From: Halopseudomonas pelagia
GTDB taxonomy: Bacteria; Pseudomonadota; Gammaproteobacteria; Pseudomonadales; Pseudomonadaceae
DNA length: 64,000 nucleotides
NCBI RefSeq assembly: GCF_009497895.1
Contig: NZ_CP033116.1
Location: forward strand, 3,038,001 to 3,102,000
Direction of reading: 5' to 3'
Shown: piece by piece, positions 15,294 to 25,370 of the stretch
Layout: the number at the start of each line of letters is the position of its first letter
Numbering within the stretch: position 1 is the first letter of the stretch
Program-made: the position numbers and the translations under genes
The notes under the pieces: generated by a model
What the model saw: the letters and a program-made list of their open reading frames with translations, nothing else
Told to the model about the DNA's origin: nothing
Databases searched by the model: none

Positions 15294-17495
15294 TTACGCT
15301 TTATCCTCGATAGCCTGGCGATTTTCAGCACTCCTGATCGCCAACGCTCTATCCGCATCCTCGCGCAGCTTGATGGCAATATCCACAGACAGATTCAAGC
15401 GCCGCAGAATCAAGGGTTTCAGATCGTAATCAAGTGAATCGGCAGCTGAGTTTTCAATAGGCCAGGCTTTATAAACCGGTGCATCCGGCAGCGCATCTGA
15501 ATGGGGTGCGGTCAGGGCTGCGTCGATTTTCTGTGCTGCGATGTGCATCGGCTCGCTTATATCGTCATGCTCCAGATGCCCGCGACGAATAAGCAGGCTT
15601 TTTACCGCAGTCAGTTGCGCAAGCAGCTGATGGCCCCTGGCAAGCAGCTGTTCGAGTGATTCCAGCGCCGGGCGCACGGCCCTCGGCTCTGACAGTGATC
15701 GACGTGTCGCCTGTACCAGTGCCGACAGACTGTCGAAGGCTTCCTTGCGCGCGAGCCGCCATTCCAGCTCAAATTCATCATCGATCGCCTGCAACTGGCT
15801 CCGGCTCAGGGCGATCTTGGCGTGTTGCGCCTGCGCCAGCACAGCCCGATTGACCAGTGCCACAATCTGCCCGCGCTCCCAGGAGGGCAGCACATAGCTG
15901 AACGCCCATGCTATACCCGCGCCTATCAGGGTATCGCCCAACCGCTCGAGCACATGAAACTCCAGGTTGGAGCCAGAGCTGAGCAAATGCGCGAGGGTCA
16001 GGCTCAGCACTGTGGCGGACACCGAGGTGATCAGATAGCGCTTGATGGCGAAGGAATGCGATATTGCCTGGGCCACGGGAACAATGATCATCAGCAACAG
16101 CAGCGGCGGATTCATGACCAACAGGCCGGCGGCCAGAATACAGCCGAGCACGGTGCCGGCCACCCGGGCGTCGCGGCGCTCCAGCGTTTGCGACAGGCTG
16201 CCGCGCAACACCACGACGATAGTCAGCAGAATCCAGTAGCCATGGGTTGCCCACGGCAAGGCTAGGGAAAAGCAATAGCCGGTCCCGACGGCCAGGGCGG
16301 CACGCAAGGCATGGCGCAACGGCGGCGCATCCCAGCGCCACAGCAACAGAAACGGCCGCCACGACCACGCGGTGGGGCTGACAAACAGCTTCCAGGCCGT
16401 GCGGACCAGAGCCAGATCCGGCTCTGCTTCACCCCGAGCCAGGCGGTTCAACTTGACTATCTCGTCATTGATGTTGCCGACGCGGTTGATCAACCCGCGC
16501 AGCAGCATCCACACGGGCGGAAAATCGGTACCAGGCTGTGCGTTGCCCGCAACGTTCCAGTTCAGGTCCGCCAGTTCCGAACGCCGGTCGGTAAAGCTGG
16601 GCGGTGTGCCACCTCGCAGCAGAGCGTCGCCCATGTTCTCCACCGCTTTTGCCAACTGACCGATTATCTGGCCCAGTTGATCGAGCGTGACCGCACAATC
16701 CGGGTTGGCTGCAGCGGCATCCAGATCCAGCTCGCTGGCCAGCAGATGATCGCGCAGCTCCAGCAGGTTGATCAGCATCGCCGCCAGTTGTTGCCGGCGC
16801 GGCTGACGCGGCGACTCGAGCAGGATATTGCGCGCGGCCTGCAGCTCGTCTGCCAGTTCCGCCTGCTTGTGCATCAACTCGCCCGGCTGGGGAGCGGGAT
16901 ACTGACCCAGTGCGGCGCCGAACCGGCTACCCTGTATGCGCATCAGCGCACCCATCGACAGAAAGATCTCACCCAATACCTGTGCGCGATAGCGGTCGTT
17001 CAGCAGTGTATTGGACGCGGTGGCATACAGCAGATAGGCCGTCGCACCCAGCGCAAAATACCCACAGGTGACCAGCAGGGACACTCCATGACTCTGGCTT
17101 GGCACCGCCATGGAAAAGATCATCGCGAACATGATCGAGATGACAATCGGCACACCCTGCTTGCCCCATGCGCCAGCCAGAAAGGCCATGAACGTCGCGG
17201 GAACCAGCAGCAAGCCGAGATACAGCGGCTGGTCGTGCAATATCTGCACGCAAGCAAACAGCGGTAAACCGATCACCGCCGCGGGCAGCAGATGGAAGAA
17301 CTTGTTGCGACGGGGTGAGGCGCGGTCCGGCGGAATACAGACGATTGCCCCCACCGTGGCGACCGATGCAGCCAATGGCCCAAAAAGGAAAAACACCGAC
17401 GCCGCTATTATCAGCAGCCCAAGGCCGGCGGAAATGCCGGTGGTGACGTAGGAGCTAAGAAGGATACGAAGAAGGTTTCTAAAGCGTTTGCGCAT
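15294..17495 (-). CDS. FUSC-family inner membrane transporter (YccS-like)
   Basis: The protein has 733 residues. It has two hydrophobic blocks of about six helices each (residues 10-165 and about 375-515), each followed by a cytoplasmic helical region, the FUSC layout of aromatic-acid/fusaric-acid exporters. LRHALRAALAVGTGYCFSL begins the second block. The substrate is unknown and no periplasmic adaptor gene is adjacent, which suits the stand-alone YccS/YhfK subgroup. Confidence 0.88.
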   Translation of the reverse strand: MRKRFRNLLRILLSSYVTTGISAGLGLLIIAASVFFLFGPLAASVATVGAIVCIPPDRASPRRNKFFHLLPAAVIGLPLFACVQILHDQPLYLGLLLVPATFMAFLAGAWGKQGVPIVISIMFAMIFSMAVPSQSHGVSLLVTCGYFALGATAYLLYATASNTLLNDRYRAQVLGEIFLSMGALMRIQGSRFGAALGQYPAPQPGELMHKQAELADELQAARNILLESPRQPRRQQLAAMLINLLELRDHLLASELDLDAAAANPDCAVTLDQLGQIIGQLAKAVENMGDALLRGGTPPSFTDRRSELADLNWNVAGNAQPGTDFPPVWMLLRGLINRVGNINDEIVKLNRLARGEAEPDLALVRTAWKLFVSPTAWSWRPFLLLWRWDAPPLRHALRAALAVGTGYCFSLALPWATHGYWILLTIVVVLRGSLSQTLERRDARVAGTVLGCILAAGLLVMNPPLLLLMIIVPVAQAISHSFAIKRYLITSVSATVLSLTLAHLLSSGSNLEFHVLERLGDTLIGAGIAWAFSYVLPSWERGQIVALVNRAVLAQAQHAKIALSRSQLQAIDDEFELEWRLARKEAFDSLSALVQATRRSLSEPRAVRPALESLEQLLARGHQLLAQLTAVKSLLIRRGHLEHDDISEPMHIAAQKIDAALTAPHSDALPDAPVYKAWPIENSAADSLDYDLKPLILRRLNLSVDIAIKLREDADRALAIRSAENRQAIEDKA

Positions 17496-17560
17496 TTCCA
17501 GCCCTGTGGGGGGAGTGACCTGTTTGACTGAGCTTAGTTGATCTGCAGCGGCCCGCTCCC

Positions 17561-17585
17561 CGATGACAAACCATCTTTGTCATCG
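17561..17585 (-). terminator. Stem-loop after the 17606-17977 gene
   Basis: CGATGACAAA (17561-17570) and TTTGTCATCG (17576-17585) form a perfect 10-bp stem with loop CCATC. It begins 21 bases past the stop codon. No T-run follows, so it may be a stabilising or weak terminating hairpin. Confidence 0.55.
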
Positions 17586-17605
17586 TCACGACGCTGGGTG
17601 CGCGG

Positions 17606-17977
17606 CTATAACCCCAGATATTCCGCTATCAGGAAGGCTTCACCCTTGCCTTCATGCTTGCCGAAATAACTGACCGGCTCGCGGGCATCGTCCTCGATAT
17701 ACCCCACCTCGCAATCAATACCGTATTGCTCAGCCAGGCCATTGAACAGGTCCACCGGAAAGTTAAGATGAATGTTCTTGGTCACCGGTTGGGTGATACC
17801 CAACTGCCAGTCTTCACAAGACTCGCTCTCACACTCATTGATCAGCGTGACATTGTTGGCGGCGTTGGCATCAACATAAGCCTGCAACGCTGCTTGCAGC
17901 TCCGGCAGGTTCTGCCGCAGTTTTTTCTCTCGCTTTTCTTCAAGGCGGTCACAGGCGACCAGAAGGTATATCAGCAT
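17606..17977 (-). CDS. Hypothetical protein, possible short lipoprotein
   Basis: The protein has 123 residues. It opens MLIYLLVACDRLEEKREKK, with a lipobox-like LVAC, but the stretch before the Cys is only eight residues and lacks a basic start. A TAA lies directly before the ATG, so no longer signal is available in this frame. The mature part has a helical region, then Cys in NECESESCEDW and in YGIDCEVGY. No family is recognised; a damaged 5' end is possible. Confidence 0.6.
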   Translation of the reverse strand: MLIYLLVACDRLEEKREKKLRQNLPELQAALQAYVDANAANNVTLINECESESCEDWQLGITQPVTKNIHLNFPVDLFNGLAEQYGIDCEVGYIEDDAREPVSYFGKHEGKGEAFLIAEYLGL

Positions 17978-18104
17978 TTAAATTACCGGATTGGAGGAAT
18001 GGGAACTGTGGGCCATATTCCCGGTAGTTTACCCTCTTTGATCAACAAGCATAAAATTGCCAAGGCGCCCCTGGTGGTCTAACCCAGGGGCGACCTTGTC
18101 CTGG

Positions 18105-18860
18105 TTAGATACCCTGCCCGCCGGAAACCTCGATTCGCTGAGCGTTAATCCAACGATTATTCTCGGATAACAGGCTGGCGATCATCGGGCCGATATCATC
18201 CGGCACCCCTACACGACCCAGCGCGGTCATATCGGCACAGGTCCGGTTCATGTCCTGATTATCGCGTACGGCACCGCCCATAAAGTCAGTCTCGATGGCG
18301 CCCGGCGCGACGGTATTAACGGTGATGCCGCGGCTACCCAACTCTTTTGCCAGATACCTGCTGAGCACCTCGACCGCGCCCTTCATCGCGGAATAGGCGC
18401 CGAAGCCAGGCAGGGTGACGCGCGTCAATCCCGATGACAGGTTGATGATGCGACCGCCATCTTCAATCAACGGAAGCAACTTCTGGGTAAGGAAAAAAAC
18501 CCCTTTTACATGCACGTTCATCAGGGCATCAAACTGAGCTTCAGTGGTGTCTGCTATCAGTGCGAACTCACCCTGCCCGGCGTTATTGACCAGGGCATCC
18601 AGCCGGTCGCGCTGCCACACCTCCCGCAACACGCCTTGCAACCGCTCAACAAAAGCGGGAAACGAGCTGACCGCGCCGGTATCCAGCTGCAAGGCAACGG
18701 CCTTGCGGCCCAGCGCTTCAATTTCCGCCACCACCGCGTTCGCCTCTTCGCTACGGCTGTGATAGGTAACGATCACATCGCCGCCCTGGCGGGCAATGTT
18801 CAGTGCAGTATTGCGGCCAAGCCCGCGGCTTGAACCGGTAACGAGTGTAACTTTAGACAT
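18105..18860 (-). CDS. SDR-family oxidoreductase
   Basis: The protein has 251 residues. The NAD(P) motif TGSSRGLGR is near residue 8, NNAG follows in ALVNNAGQGEF, the catalytic Ser lies in INLSSG and YSAMK supplies Tyr and Lys. This is a classical short-chain dehydrogenase/reductase. It is transcribed away from the AraC-type regulator at 19010, a common pairing in which the regulator activates the SDR gene. The substrate is not known. Confidence 0.9.
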   Translation of the reverse strand: MSKVTLVTGSSRGLGRNTALNIARQGGDVIVTYHSRSEEANAVVAEIEALGRKAVALQLDTGAVSSFPAFVERLQGVLREVWQRDRLDALVNNAGQGEFALIADTTEAQFDALMNVHVKGVFFLTQKLLPLIEDGGRIINLSSGLTRVTLPGFGAYSAMKGAVEVLSRYLAKELGSRGITVNTVAPGAIETDFMGGAVRDNQDMNRTCADMTALGRVGVPDDIGPMIASLLSENNRWINAQRIEVSGGQGI

Positions 18861-19009
18861 GTGCAGCTCCTGTAGTCGATGGGCACACTGAAATGCTGCG
18901 CCTTACGCGAAACTGCTGCGTTGCCAGATCTTATGCACGCTTTGCCTATTCCTACAAAAATACCCAGGTTCATATTGCCGGACGAGCCGCCCACGCGCAG
19001 AATCAAGCC

Positions 19010-19900
19010 ATGAATACTCTCTTACTCAATGCAGTCGATCGCTACGGTGCGGCACACGCCGAGGCAAACGGCATGGCGTTCACTCCGTTCGACGGCCTGA
19101 GCACCATGCGACTGACTGCGCCGAATGAGCTGCAGCATTCGATTCAAAAGCCGCTGGTGTGTCTGGTATTGCAGGGTGCCAAGCAGGTCACCATCGGCAA
19201 GGAGCCCCTGGAGCTGAGGCCCGGCAATTCGATGCTGATCTCTGCGGATCTCCCAGCCGTCAGCCAGATAGTAACGGCAAGCGAGCAGAAGCCATATCTG
19301 GCCATTGCACTGGAGCTGGACCTGTCCGTATTAACTGATCTGACCACTACCATGGAAGCCGCTCCCACCCCAAACGTACCTGTGGTACAGACCAAACCAA
19401 CGCAGAAGGAGTTGATCACCACTGCGCTGCGCATGATGGAGTTGCTGGAAAAACCCGAATCCATACCCATTTTGCAGGCGCAGCTGGTGCGCGAAATGCA
19501 CTACTGGCTACTGGTAGGAGAACACGGGCCCGCGATCAGACGCCTGGGCTGGCCGGACGCGCATGTTCGTCGTGTGGCACGCGCGGTCTCGGTTCTGCGT
19601 ACCGATTATGCGAAATCGATTACGGTCGAGCAGCTCGCCTCCTCTGCGGGAATGAGCCCCTCCTCCTTCTTCAATCATTTCCGCAAGGTCACCACCCTCT
19701 CGCCGCTGCAGTTTCAGAAGAAGCTGCGCCTGATCGAAGCGCGTCGCCTGATGCTCTGCGAAGGCTCTACTGCAAGCCATGCCGCCTTTACCGTGGGCTA
19801 TGAAAGCGTGTCCCAATTTACCCGCGAGTACCGCAGAATGTTTGGCCTGCCCCCTGCCCAGGAAACCCAGGAGGTCAAACGCAAGGCCCACGCAGGCTAA
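19010..19900 (+). CDS. AraC-family transcriptional regulator
   Basis: The protein has 296 residues. The N-terminal AraC_N (type-1 cupin-like) domain includes KPLVCLVLQGAKQVTIG. The C-terminal double helix-turn-helix spans about residues 205-290 (SITVEQLASSAGMSPSSFFNHFRKVT and ASHAAFTVGYESVSQFTREYRRMFG). It probably controls the divergent SDR gene; the inducer is unknown. Confidence 0.9.
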   Translation: MNTLLLNAVDRYGAAHAEANGMAFTPFDGLSTMRLTAPNELQHSIQKPLVCLVLQGAKQVTIGKEPLELRPGNSMLISADLPAVSQIVTASEQKPYLAIALELDLSVLTDLTTTMEAAPTPNVPVVQTKPTQKELITTALRMMELLEKPESIPILQAQLVREMHYWLLVGEHGPAIRRLGWPDAHVRRVARAVSVLRTDYAKSITVEQLASSAGMSPSSFFNHFRKVTTLSPLQFQKKLRLIEARRLMLCEGSTASHAAFTVGYESVSQFTREYRRMFGLPPAQETQEVKRKAHAG

Positions 19901-20048
19901 TCTGCAATACGATCTCCTTTCTGACCAACACGCACGTACTGCACCCGTCCTCGCCCAACTTCGCCTGTATTTTTCTGAGCGTTTCTAGTGAAATTCAACG
20001 CATCCAGACTATGCTTGGAAATACCAAAAAGACTGAGGAGGCCCAGCC

Positions 20049-20447
20049 GTGACCCTTTCTGGACAATGCCAATGCGGCGCCATTCGCTACCAACTGACCG
20101 GCACGCCACAAACCGTAGCGCTATGTCACTGCCGTGACTGCCAACGCAGCGCCGGCGCACCCATGGTGACCTGGGCCATGTACCCCGAGGCCTCCCTTAC
20201 CGTGACACAAGGGGAGCCGAAAACCATCAACTCATCCGGCACCGCCATGCGCAGCTTCTGCGCCAACTGCGGGAGCGGACTGTTCTATCGCAATGAAGAG
20301 TTCCTGCCTGGGATTGTGGATGTGCAGACGGCGACACTGGACGATCCAGAAGCTTTGCCTCCCGAGATAACAATACAGACGGCTGAGCGAATGAACTGGA
20401 TGCAGCATATGAATGAGCTGCCGGAGTTTGAGCGGTTTCCGGAATAG
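20049..20447 (+). CDS. GFA-family (glutathione-dependent formaldehyde-activating-like) protein
   Basis: The protein has 132 residues, with a GTG start preceded by GAGGAGG. The zinc motifs are CQCGAIRY, LCHCRDCQRSAGAP and SFCANCGSGLFY, all intact. Family members bind zinc; most, including this one, have no proven substrate. It is a distant relative of the broken DUF6151 gene at 6237. Confidence 0.9.
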   Translation: MTLSGQCQCGAIRYQLTGTPQTVALCHCRDCQRSAGAPMVTWAMYPEASLTVTQGEPKTINSSGTAMRSFCANCGSGLFYRNEEFLPGIVDVQTATLDDPEALPPEITIQTAERMNWMQHMNELPEFERFPE

Positions 20448-20651
20448 GAAGCCGTCGACAATCTGGGCCACATGCGTACCCACGTTTGCCAAGACAGGAC
20501 TTTATAACGAGCTCTTTTTTCGGGTCTGTGGAATTACTGCCCAGTTACGTGGTCATCAGAAATACCAGCGCAGTAAAACCGCTCGGCCGCGGCTAACGCT
20601 TCATTAGGACGTTACGCCGATACAGGCGAGCCTTATTGCAGGGTTCGCACG

Positions 20652-20999
20652 ATGACCGAGCAACCAACCAGATTACCCAGCTTTGACGAACTGAAAATCA
20701 TGGCGCTGGAACAACCGCAGGCGCTTGAGAATCTGCGCAAGCTACTGATCGCCGAGTTGATCGCAAGCGCTCCGGAATGCCGACGCCGACGGCTGGAGGG
20801 TCTGGCATTCGTGATCGAGGCAGAGCGGCGCAAGGCGCGCAACCCAATGCAAGCCTGCATCAAAATCTCTCGAATGATGCTTGATTCGCTGGTCGAGCTG
20901 AATGCGAGTCTGGATCTGCGCAGAGCTTCCACCCCTCCAGATCAGCCCCCGACCGCGACGGTTATACCGTTCGACAAACACCACCGTTCGCTGCAATGA
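20652..20999 (+). CDS. DUF3135 domain protein
   Basis: The protein has 115 residues. LPSFDELKIMALEQPQALENLRKLL followed by PECRRRRLEGLAFVIEAERRKARNPMQACIKIS is the DUF3135 pattern, a small helical cytoplasmic protein of unknown role. The stretch from 20448 to 20651 before it holds no gene I can support. Confidence 0.85.
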   Translation: MTEQPTRLPSFDELKIMALEQPQALENLRKLLIAELIASAPECRRRRLEGLAFVIEAERRKARNPMQACIKISRMMLDSLVELNASLDLRRASTPPDQPPTATVIPFDKHHRSLQ

Positions 21000-21132
21000 C
21001 GGCTATGCTTTCCTTTTCGGGTCTATCCTGGGGTGTAGGCTGCTCAAATTGGGCAATGGATTCCGGCCAAAAAGGAGAGCACTCTGAGGGCCGTGCTACG
21101 CTTTCCCTAACCCTCCGCGAGTGCAAGCGACC

Positions 21133-22512
21133 ATGTTTATCAGCGTGCTGGATCTGTTCAAAATAGGTATCGGGCCATCGAGTTCCCATACGGTCGGGCC
21201 TATGGTTGCCGCCCATGAGTTTATCGGTCGTATAAAAGAGCATGCGTTTGATGAAGAGAGCCTGCAAGGTGCCACCCTCCGCTGCACGCTCAAAGGGTCA
21301 TTGGCCTACACCGGTAAAGGCCATTCGACTGACCGGGCTGTTGCCCTGGGCTTGCACGGTTACCTTCCGGCCGATCTTGTCGAAACTGATGTACAGGCGC
21401 TGGTGACTCAACTCTGGCGAAGCCAACAGATCGAGCTGGACCCGAATCGAGCACTCTTGTTCAGTCCCGCTCGGGATGTAATCTTTGACACAGGCAAACC
21501 GTTGCCACAGCACAGCAACGGTATGGTATTCGAGGTGATAGACCGTGATGGCAAGCCGCTGCTTGCGGAAACCTATTTCTCTATCGGTGGCGGCTTCATC
21601 AACACTCTGGCTGAAATTGACCAGCTGCAGGCTCCGCTGAAATTCGCAGCAGTCGATTCTTCAACTTATCCCTTTGATTCAGCCAGATCCTTGCTTGCGC
21701 TGGCTGACAAGCATCAGCTTTCCGTCGCTCGCATGAAGTACATTAACGAGCTTGAGCATCTTGATGAAAGCGACCTCATTGCAGGGCTGGATGACATCTG
21801 GCGCGCCATGCGGACCTGTATCGCGGGTGGCTTGGCTACAGATGGCGTGCTGCCGGGTGGGCTGGATATTCCTCGGCGAGCGAAGTCGCTTTACGAGGGC
21901 ATAAAGAGCAAACCGGAAACGGCGAACATCAATGACTGGCTGTGTGCGTATGCCATGGCTGTCAACGAGGAAAACGCTGCCGGCAATATGGTGGTGACAG
22001 CGCCCACCAATGGGGCGGCCGGCGTGATACCGGCGGTGCTGTATTACTTTGTGACCCACGAACAGGGGACGCAGCAACAGGTGAGGGACTTTCTGCTGAC
22101 GGCCAGTGCGATTGGTGGCCTGATCAAGCAGCGCAGCTCGATCTCAGGCGCCGAGGTTGGCTGCCAGGGTGAGGTCGGTTCCGCCGCTGCCATGGCCGCC
22201 GCTGGCTTATGTGAAGTGCGTGGCGGCAATGCCCGGCAGGTAGAGAATGCCGCGGAGATTGCGCTGGAGCACCATCTAGGCATGACCTGCGATCCGGTAA
22301 AGGGGCTGGTGCAGGTGCCCTGTATCGAACGCAACGGCTTTGGCGCCATCAAGGCCTATGCGGCCGCCTCGCTGGCGCTGCGCGGTGACGGCAAGCACTT
22401 TATGCCGCTGGATAATTGCATCGAGGCAATGCGAAAAACCGGGCTGGAAATGTCCTACAAATACAAGGAAACATCCCTGGGCGGGCTCGCGGTCAGCATT
22501 ACGGAATGCTGA
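21133..22512 (+). CDS. sdaA: L-serine ammonia-lyase (serine deaminase)
   Basis: The protein has 459 residues. It converts L-serine to pyruvate and ammonia using a [4Fe-4S] cluster. It begins [24 protein letters not shown], the family start, which fixes the start at 21133. Cluster Cys candidates lie in [18 protein letters not shown] and near the C-terminus ([10 protein letters not shown]), with further family motifs [19 protein letters not shown] and [20 protein letters not shown]. It is the single-chain (alpha plus beta fused) gammaproteobacterial form. Confidence 0.96.
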   Translation: MFISVLDLFKIGIGPSSSHTVGPMVAAHEFIGRIKEHAFDEESLQGATLRCTLKGSLAYTGKGHSTDRAVALGLHGYLPADLVETDVQALVTQLWRSQQIELDPNRALLFSPARDVIFDTGKPLPQHSNGMVFEVIDRDGKPLLAETYFSIGGGFINTLAEIDQLQAPLKFAAVDSSTYPFDSARSLLALADKHQLSVARMKYINELEHLDESDLIAGLDDIWRAMRTCIAGGLATDGVLPGGLDIPRRAKSLYEGIKSKPETANINDWLCAYAMAVNEENAAGNMVVTAPTNGAAGVIPAVLYYFVTHEQGTQQQVRDFLLTASAIGGLIKQRSSISGAEVGCQGEVGSAAAMAAAGLCEVRGGNARQVENAAEIALEHHLGMTCDPVKGLVQVPCIERNGFGAIKAYAAASLALRGDGKHFMPLDNCIEAMRKTGLEMSYKYKETSLGGLAVSITEC

Positions 22513-22645
22513 GAAAATTCAGCTTAGCGCCCTTTCCCAGCTTCAGAGTCGCTTTCTCGTTGTCGATCTCCCAGCCAGACGCCTTGGTGGTAAATAGGCG
22601 CCGCGTTATCTCGACAAGCCCGGTTAAAGGTGCTGCAATCGCCGC

Positions 22646-24010
22646 ATGGCAAAAGACGATCCGCAGGTACCTTTAGACCTTCCAGCCCTTTCCCTCGAAG
22701 AAGGTGCCGAGGCCGTTGGTAGCTGGGCACAAGCCCATCTTTTCACCAGCGGCACCCTGATTGAAGCCGTGCTGCTGACAGGCATTTTGCTCTTTGCAGT
22801 GATGCTGCGCCGGCTGACAATGCCGCGCGTGGACGCCATGTTGGCGCGCGAAGCCCTGTTGCCTGGCATGCGTTACACCTTGCGCCGCTTGCTGTTGATC
22901 GGCACCACCGGCGCGGCCGCGTTGCTGACCTGGATTGCCCATGGCGCAGCGACGAGGATGGGCCTTGAAGGCGAACTGCTACGCATTGGAGCCAATCTGC
23001 TGACTGCCTGGGTGGTCATACGCCTGCTTACCAGTTTGCTGCGCCAACCTGGTTGGGCGAAGTTGCTCGCTGCCATCGTCTGGTTTGTCGCTGCGCTGGC
23101 CATTCTCGGTTGGCTGCAGGGCTTCCGTGATCTGCTCAATGCAATTGCTTTCAACGTCGGCGATGTGCGCCTGTCGCTGATGGGTTTCGTCAACGGCATT
23201 CTGGTGTTGACGATCTTTATCTGGCTCTCCAGCCTGCTGGCCCGGCTGGTCGACAGCCGTCTGGTGTATCTGGAGGGCGTGACGCCAGCAGCCAGGGTGC
23301 TGATCGGCAAGGTATTGCGCATCGTTCTTTATCTGGTCGCTGTGGTGGTCGCGCTGACCTTTGTTGGTGTGAATCTGACCGCCCTGGCAGTTTTTTCCGG
23401 CGCCCTGGGCATCGGTCTTGGCTTCGGTTTGCAGAAGGTGGTGTCCAACCTGTTCAGTGGCATTATTCTGCTGCTGGATCGCTCCCTGAAACCGGGTGAC
23501 GTGATCGAAACGAGTGACGCCTACGGCTGGATCAAGCACATGGGCGCCCGTTATACGACGGTGGCGACGCGCGACGGCAAGGAATACCTGATTCCCAATG
23601 AAACACTGATTACCGAGCAGGTGATCAACTGGAGTTATTCCGACACCGCAGTACGGGTGAAAATCAAGGTTGGCATCTCCTACCGCTCGGATGTGCACAA
23701 GGCCATCGAGCTGATGACCGAAGCCGCACTGACCCAGCCCCGGGTACTCAGCGACGAGATACATACGCCCCAAGCCCACCTGGTCGATTTCGGCGACTCT
23801 TCAGTGGATTTTGAACTGCGCGTCTGGATCAGCGACCCTCAGCAAGGTTTGGTAAACGTGGCCAGCAAGATACGCCTGGCCATTTGGGACCTGTTCCACC
23901 AACACGATATCGAGTTTCCGTTCCCACAGCGGGATCTGCATATCGTCTCGGCCGAGGGCCTGCCCGGCCTCAAGCGCGATGCGGAGGAACGCCCCGGGCC
24001 AGCAGATTGA
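22646..24010 (+). CDS. MscS-family mechanosensitive ion channel
   Basis: The protein has 454 residues. About six membrane helices (residues 38-265) are followed by the pore-lining helix and beta domain: ALAVFSGALGIGLGFGLQKVVSNLFSGIILLLDRSLKPGDVIE, with the Gly/Ala-rich TM3 pattern of MscS. The C-terminal region (VDFELRVWISDPQ, FPFPQRDLHI) matches the cytoplasmic cage. It releases solutes on hypo-osmotic shock. Confidence 0.93.
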   Translation: MAKDDPQVPLDLPALSLEEGAEAVGSWAQAHLFTSGTLIEAVLLTGILLFAVMLRRLTMPRVDAMLAREALLPGMRYTLRRLLLIGTTGAAALLTWIAHGAATRMGLEGELLRIGANLLTAWVVIRLLTSLLRQPGWAKLLAAIVWFVAALAILGWLQGFRDLLNAIAFNVGDVRLSLMGFVNGILVLTIFIWLSSLLARLVDSRLVYLEGVTPAARVLIGKVLRIVLYLVAVVVALTFVGVNLTALAVFSGALGIGLGFGLQKVVSNLFSGIILLLDRSLKPGDVIETSDAYGWIKHMGARYTTVATRDGKEYLIPNETLITEQVINWSYSDTAVRVKIKVGISYRSDVHKAIELMTEAALTQPRVLSDEIHTPQAHLVDFGDSSVDFELRVWISDPQQGLVNVASKIRLAIWDLFHQHDIEFPFPQRDLHIVSAEGLPGLKRDAEERPGPAD

Positions 24011-24049
24011 TGGCTTGCCCTATGCGCTAAATTTGGCGGCAGGTCTGAT

Positions 24050-25264
24050 TCAAACAGTTCTCCGCCCTGCCCCCAACCGAATCAGCAAACAGCCCACACC
24101 TGCCAAGGTCGCCAGCGCGACCACACCCAGCCAGCCCACATTGGCAAGCAGGAATGCGCCCATTGCCGAGCCGGCGGCCATGCCGACGAACATCGTGGTA
24201 AAAAACACCGCGTTCAGACGCCCACGGGCTTCCGGATCCAGACCGTAGATCAGCGTCTGATGCGCGATCAGGGTGGCCTGTACGCCCAAATCAAACCCGA
24301 GCGCGCTTAATGCAATCAGAATCAGCCGGCTCTGGGTATCCAGTAACGGCAGCAGGAACATCGAAGCGAAGGAGACGATCACGATAATCGCGCCGACCAA
24401 GGTAACCCGGTGTGGGCCGAAGCGGTCGGCCTGTTTGCCCGCCAGCGGCGCGATCAAGGCGCCAGCAACACCGGCCAGGCCGAACAGCCCGGCGGTGGCG
24501 CTGCCGAGGCCGAAGTCGTCGTGCAGCATGATGGCCAGCGTGGTCCAGAAGGCGCTGAACGCCACGGCCAACAGGCACTGAGCGAAGGCGGCATAGCGTA
24601 GCGCCGGATAATGACGCCAGAGCAGCCCCATCGACAGCAACAACTTTGCATAGCTGACACCGGTATTGGGCGTAAAGCGCGGCAGGACGCGCCACAGGCA
24701 TACCGTGATCAGCACTATGCTGACCGCCGCCAGCCCATACATCACGCGCCAACCCAGGTATTCACCAACAAAACCACTGATCACCCTGGACAGCAGAATA
24801 CCGACCAGCAGACCGGTCATCACGCTACCAACCGTCTTCCCACGCGTGGCTTCCGGGGCCAAGGCCGCCGATGCCGGGACGATATCCTGGGCAAGTGTGG
24901 CGGCGGCGCCGATCAGCAAGCTGGTCAACAGAAGAGTGTTAACACCACCGGAAATACTGCAAAGCACCAGCGCCAATGCCAGCAACAAACCCTTGGCAAG
25001 AATCACGTTGCGCCGGTCAAAGCGATCGCCCAGCGGAATCAGCAGCAACAGGCCGAGGGCATAGCCGACTTGCGTCAGGGTCGCTACCAGTCCAATCGCA
25101 GCAACGCTGACCCGCAGCTCCGCGCCCATGCTGGGTAGCATCGGATGACTGTAGTAGATGGAGGCGACACTCAGGCCGGCACCGGCAGCCAGGGTAAATA
25201 CGGTCTGTGGCGATAACGCCTGCTGCGTATCCGCGGAAGAGATCGCATTCTGGGGGGCGGCCAT
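24050..25264 (-). CDS. MFS transporter (arabinose-efflux/YnfM-like)
   Basis: The protein has 404 residues and twelve hydrophobic segments. The loop 2-3 motif is GDRFDRRNVILAKGL. The AGKQADRFGPHRVT loop between helices 8 and 9 mirrors it. It resembles DHA1-type efflux transporters; the substrate is unknown. It lies downstream of, and on the same strand as, the two-component genes but is separated from them by 106 bases. Confidence 0.9.
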   Translation of the reverse strand: MAAPQNAISSADTQQALSPQTVFTLAAGAGLSVASIYYSHPMLPSMGAELRVSVAAIGLVATLTQVGYALGLLLLIPLGDRFDRRNVILAKGLLLALALVLCSISGGVNTLLLTSLLIGAAATLAQDIVPASAALAPEATRGKTVGSVMTGLLVGILLSRVISGFVGEYLGWRVMYGLAAVSIVLITVCLWRVLPRFTPNTGVSYAKLLLSMGLLWRHYPALRYAAFAQCLLAVAFSAFWTTLAIMLHDDFGLGSATAGLFGLAGVAGALIAPLAGKQADRFGPHRVTLVGAIIVIVSFASMFLLPLLDTQSRLILIALSALGFDLGVQATLIAHQTLIYGLDPEARGRLNAVFFTTMFVGMAAGSAMGAFLLANVGWLGVVALATLAGVGCLLIRLGAGRRTV

Positions 25265-25370
25265 GCAACGGCTCCATGACGAGGGGCGGAAAGTTCAATT
25301 CAAGCCAGATTGACCACAACCCGGCCCCTCATGTTCCCAGCAGGCTCTGGATAAAGCTAGCGCCCTCGCT

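Noticed and set aside
16311..17267. 318-codon plus-strand frame opposite the FUSC gene
   Set aside because: It is Gln/Arg/His-rich shadow sequence with no start signal; the minus frame has clear membrane helices.
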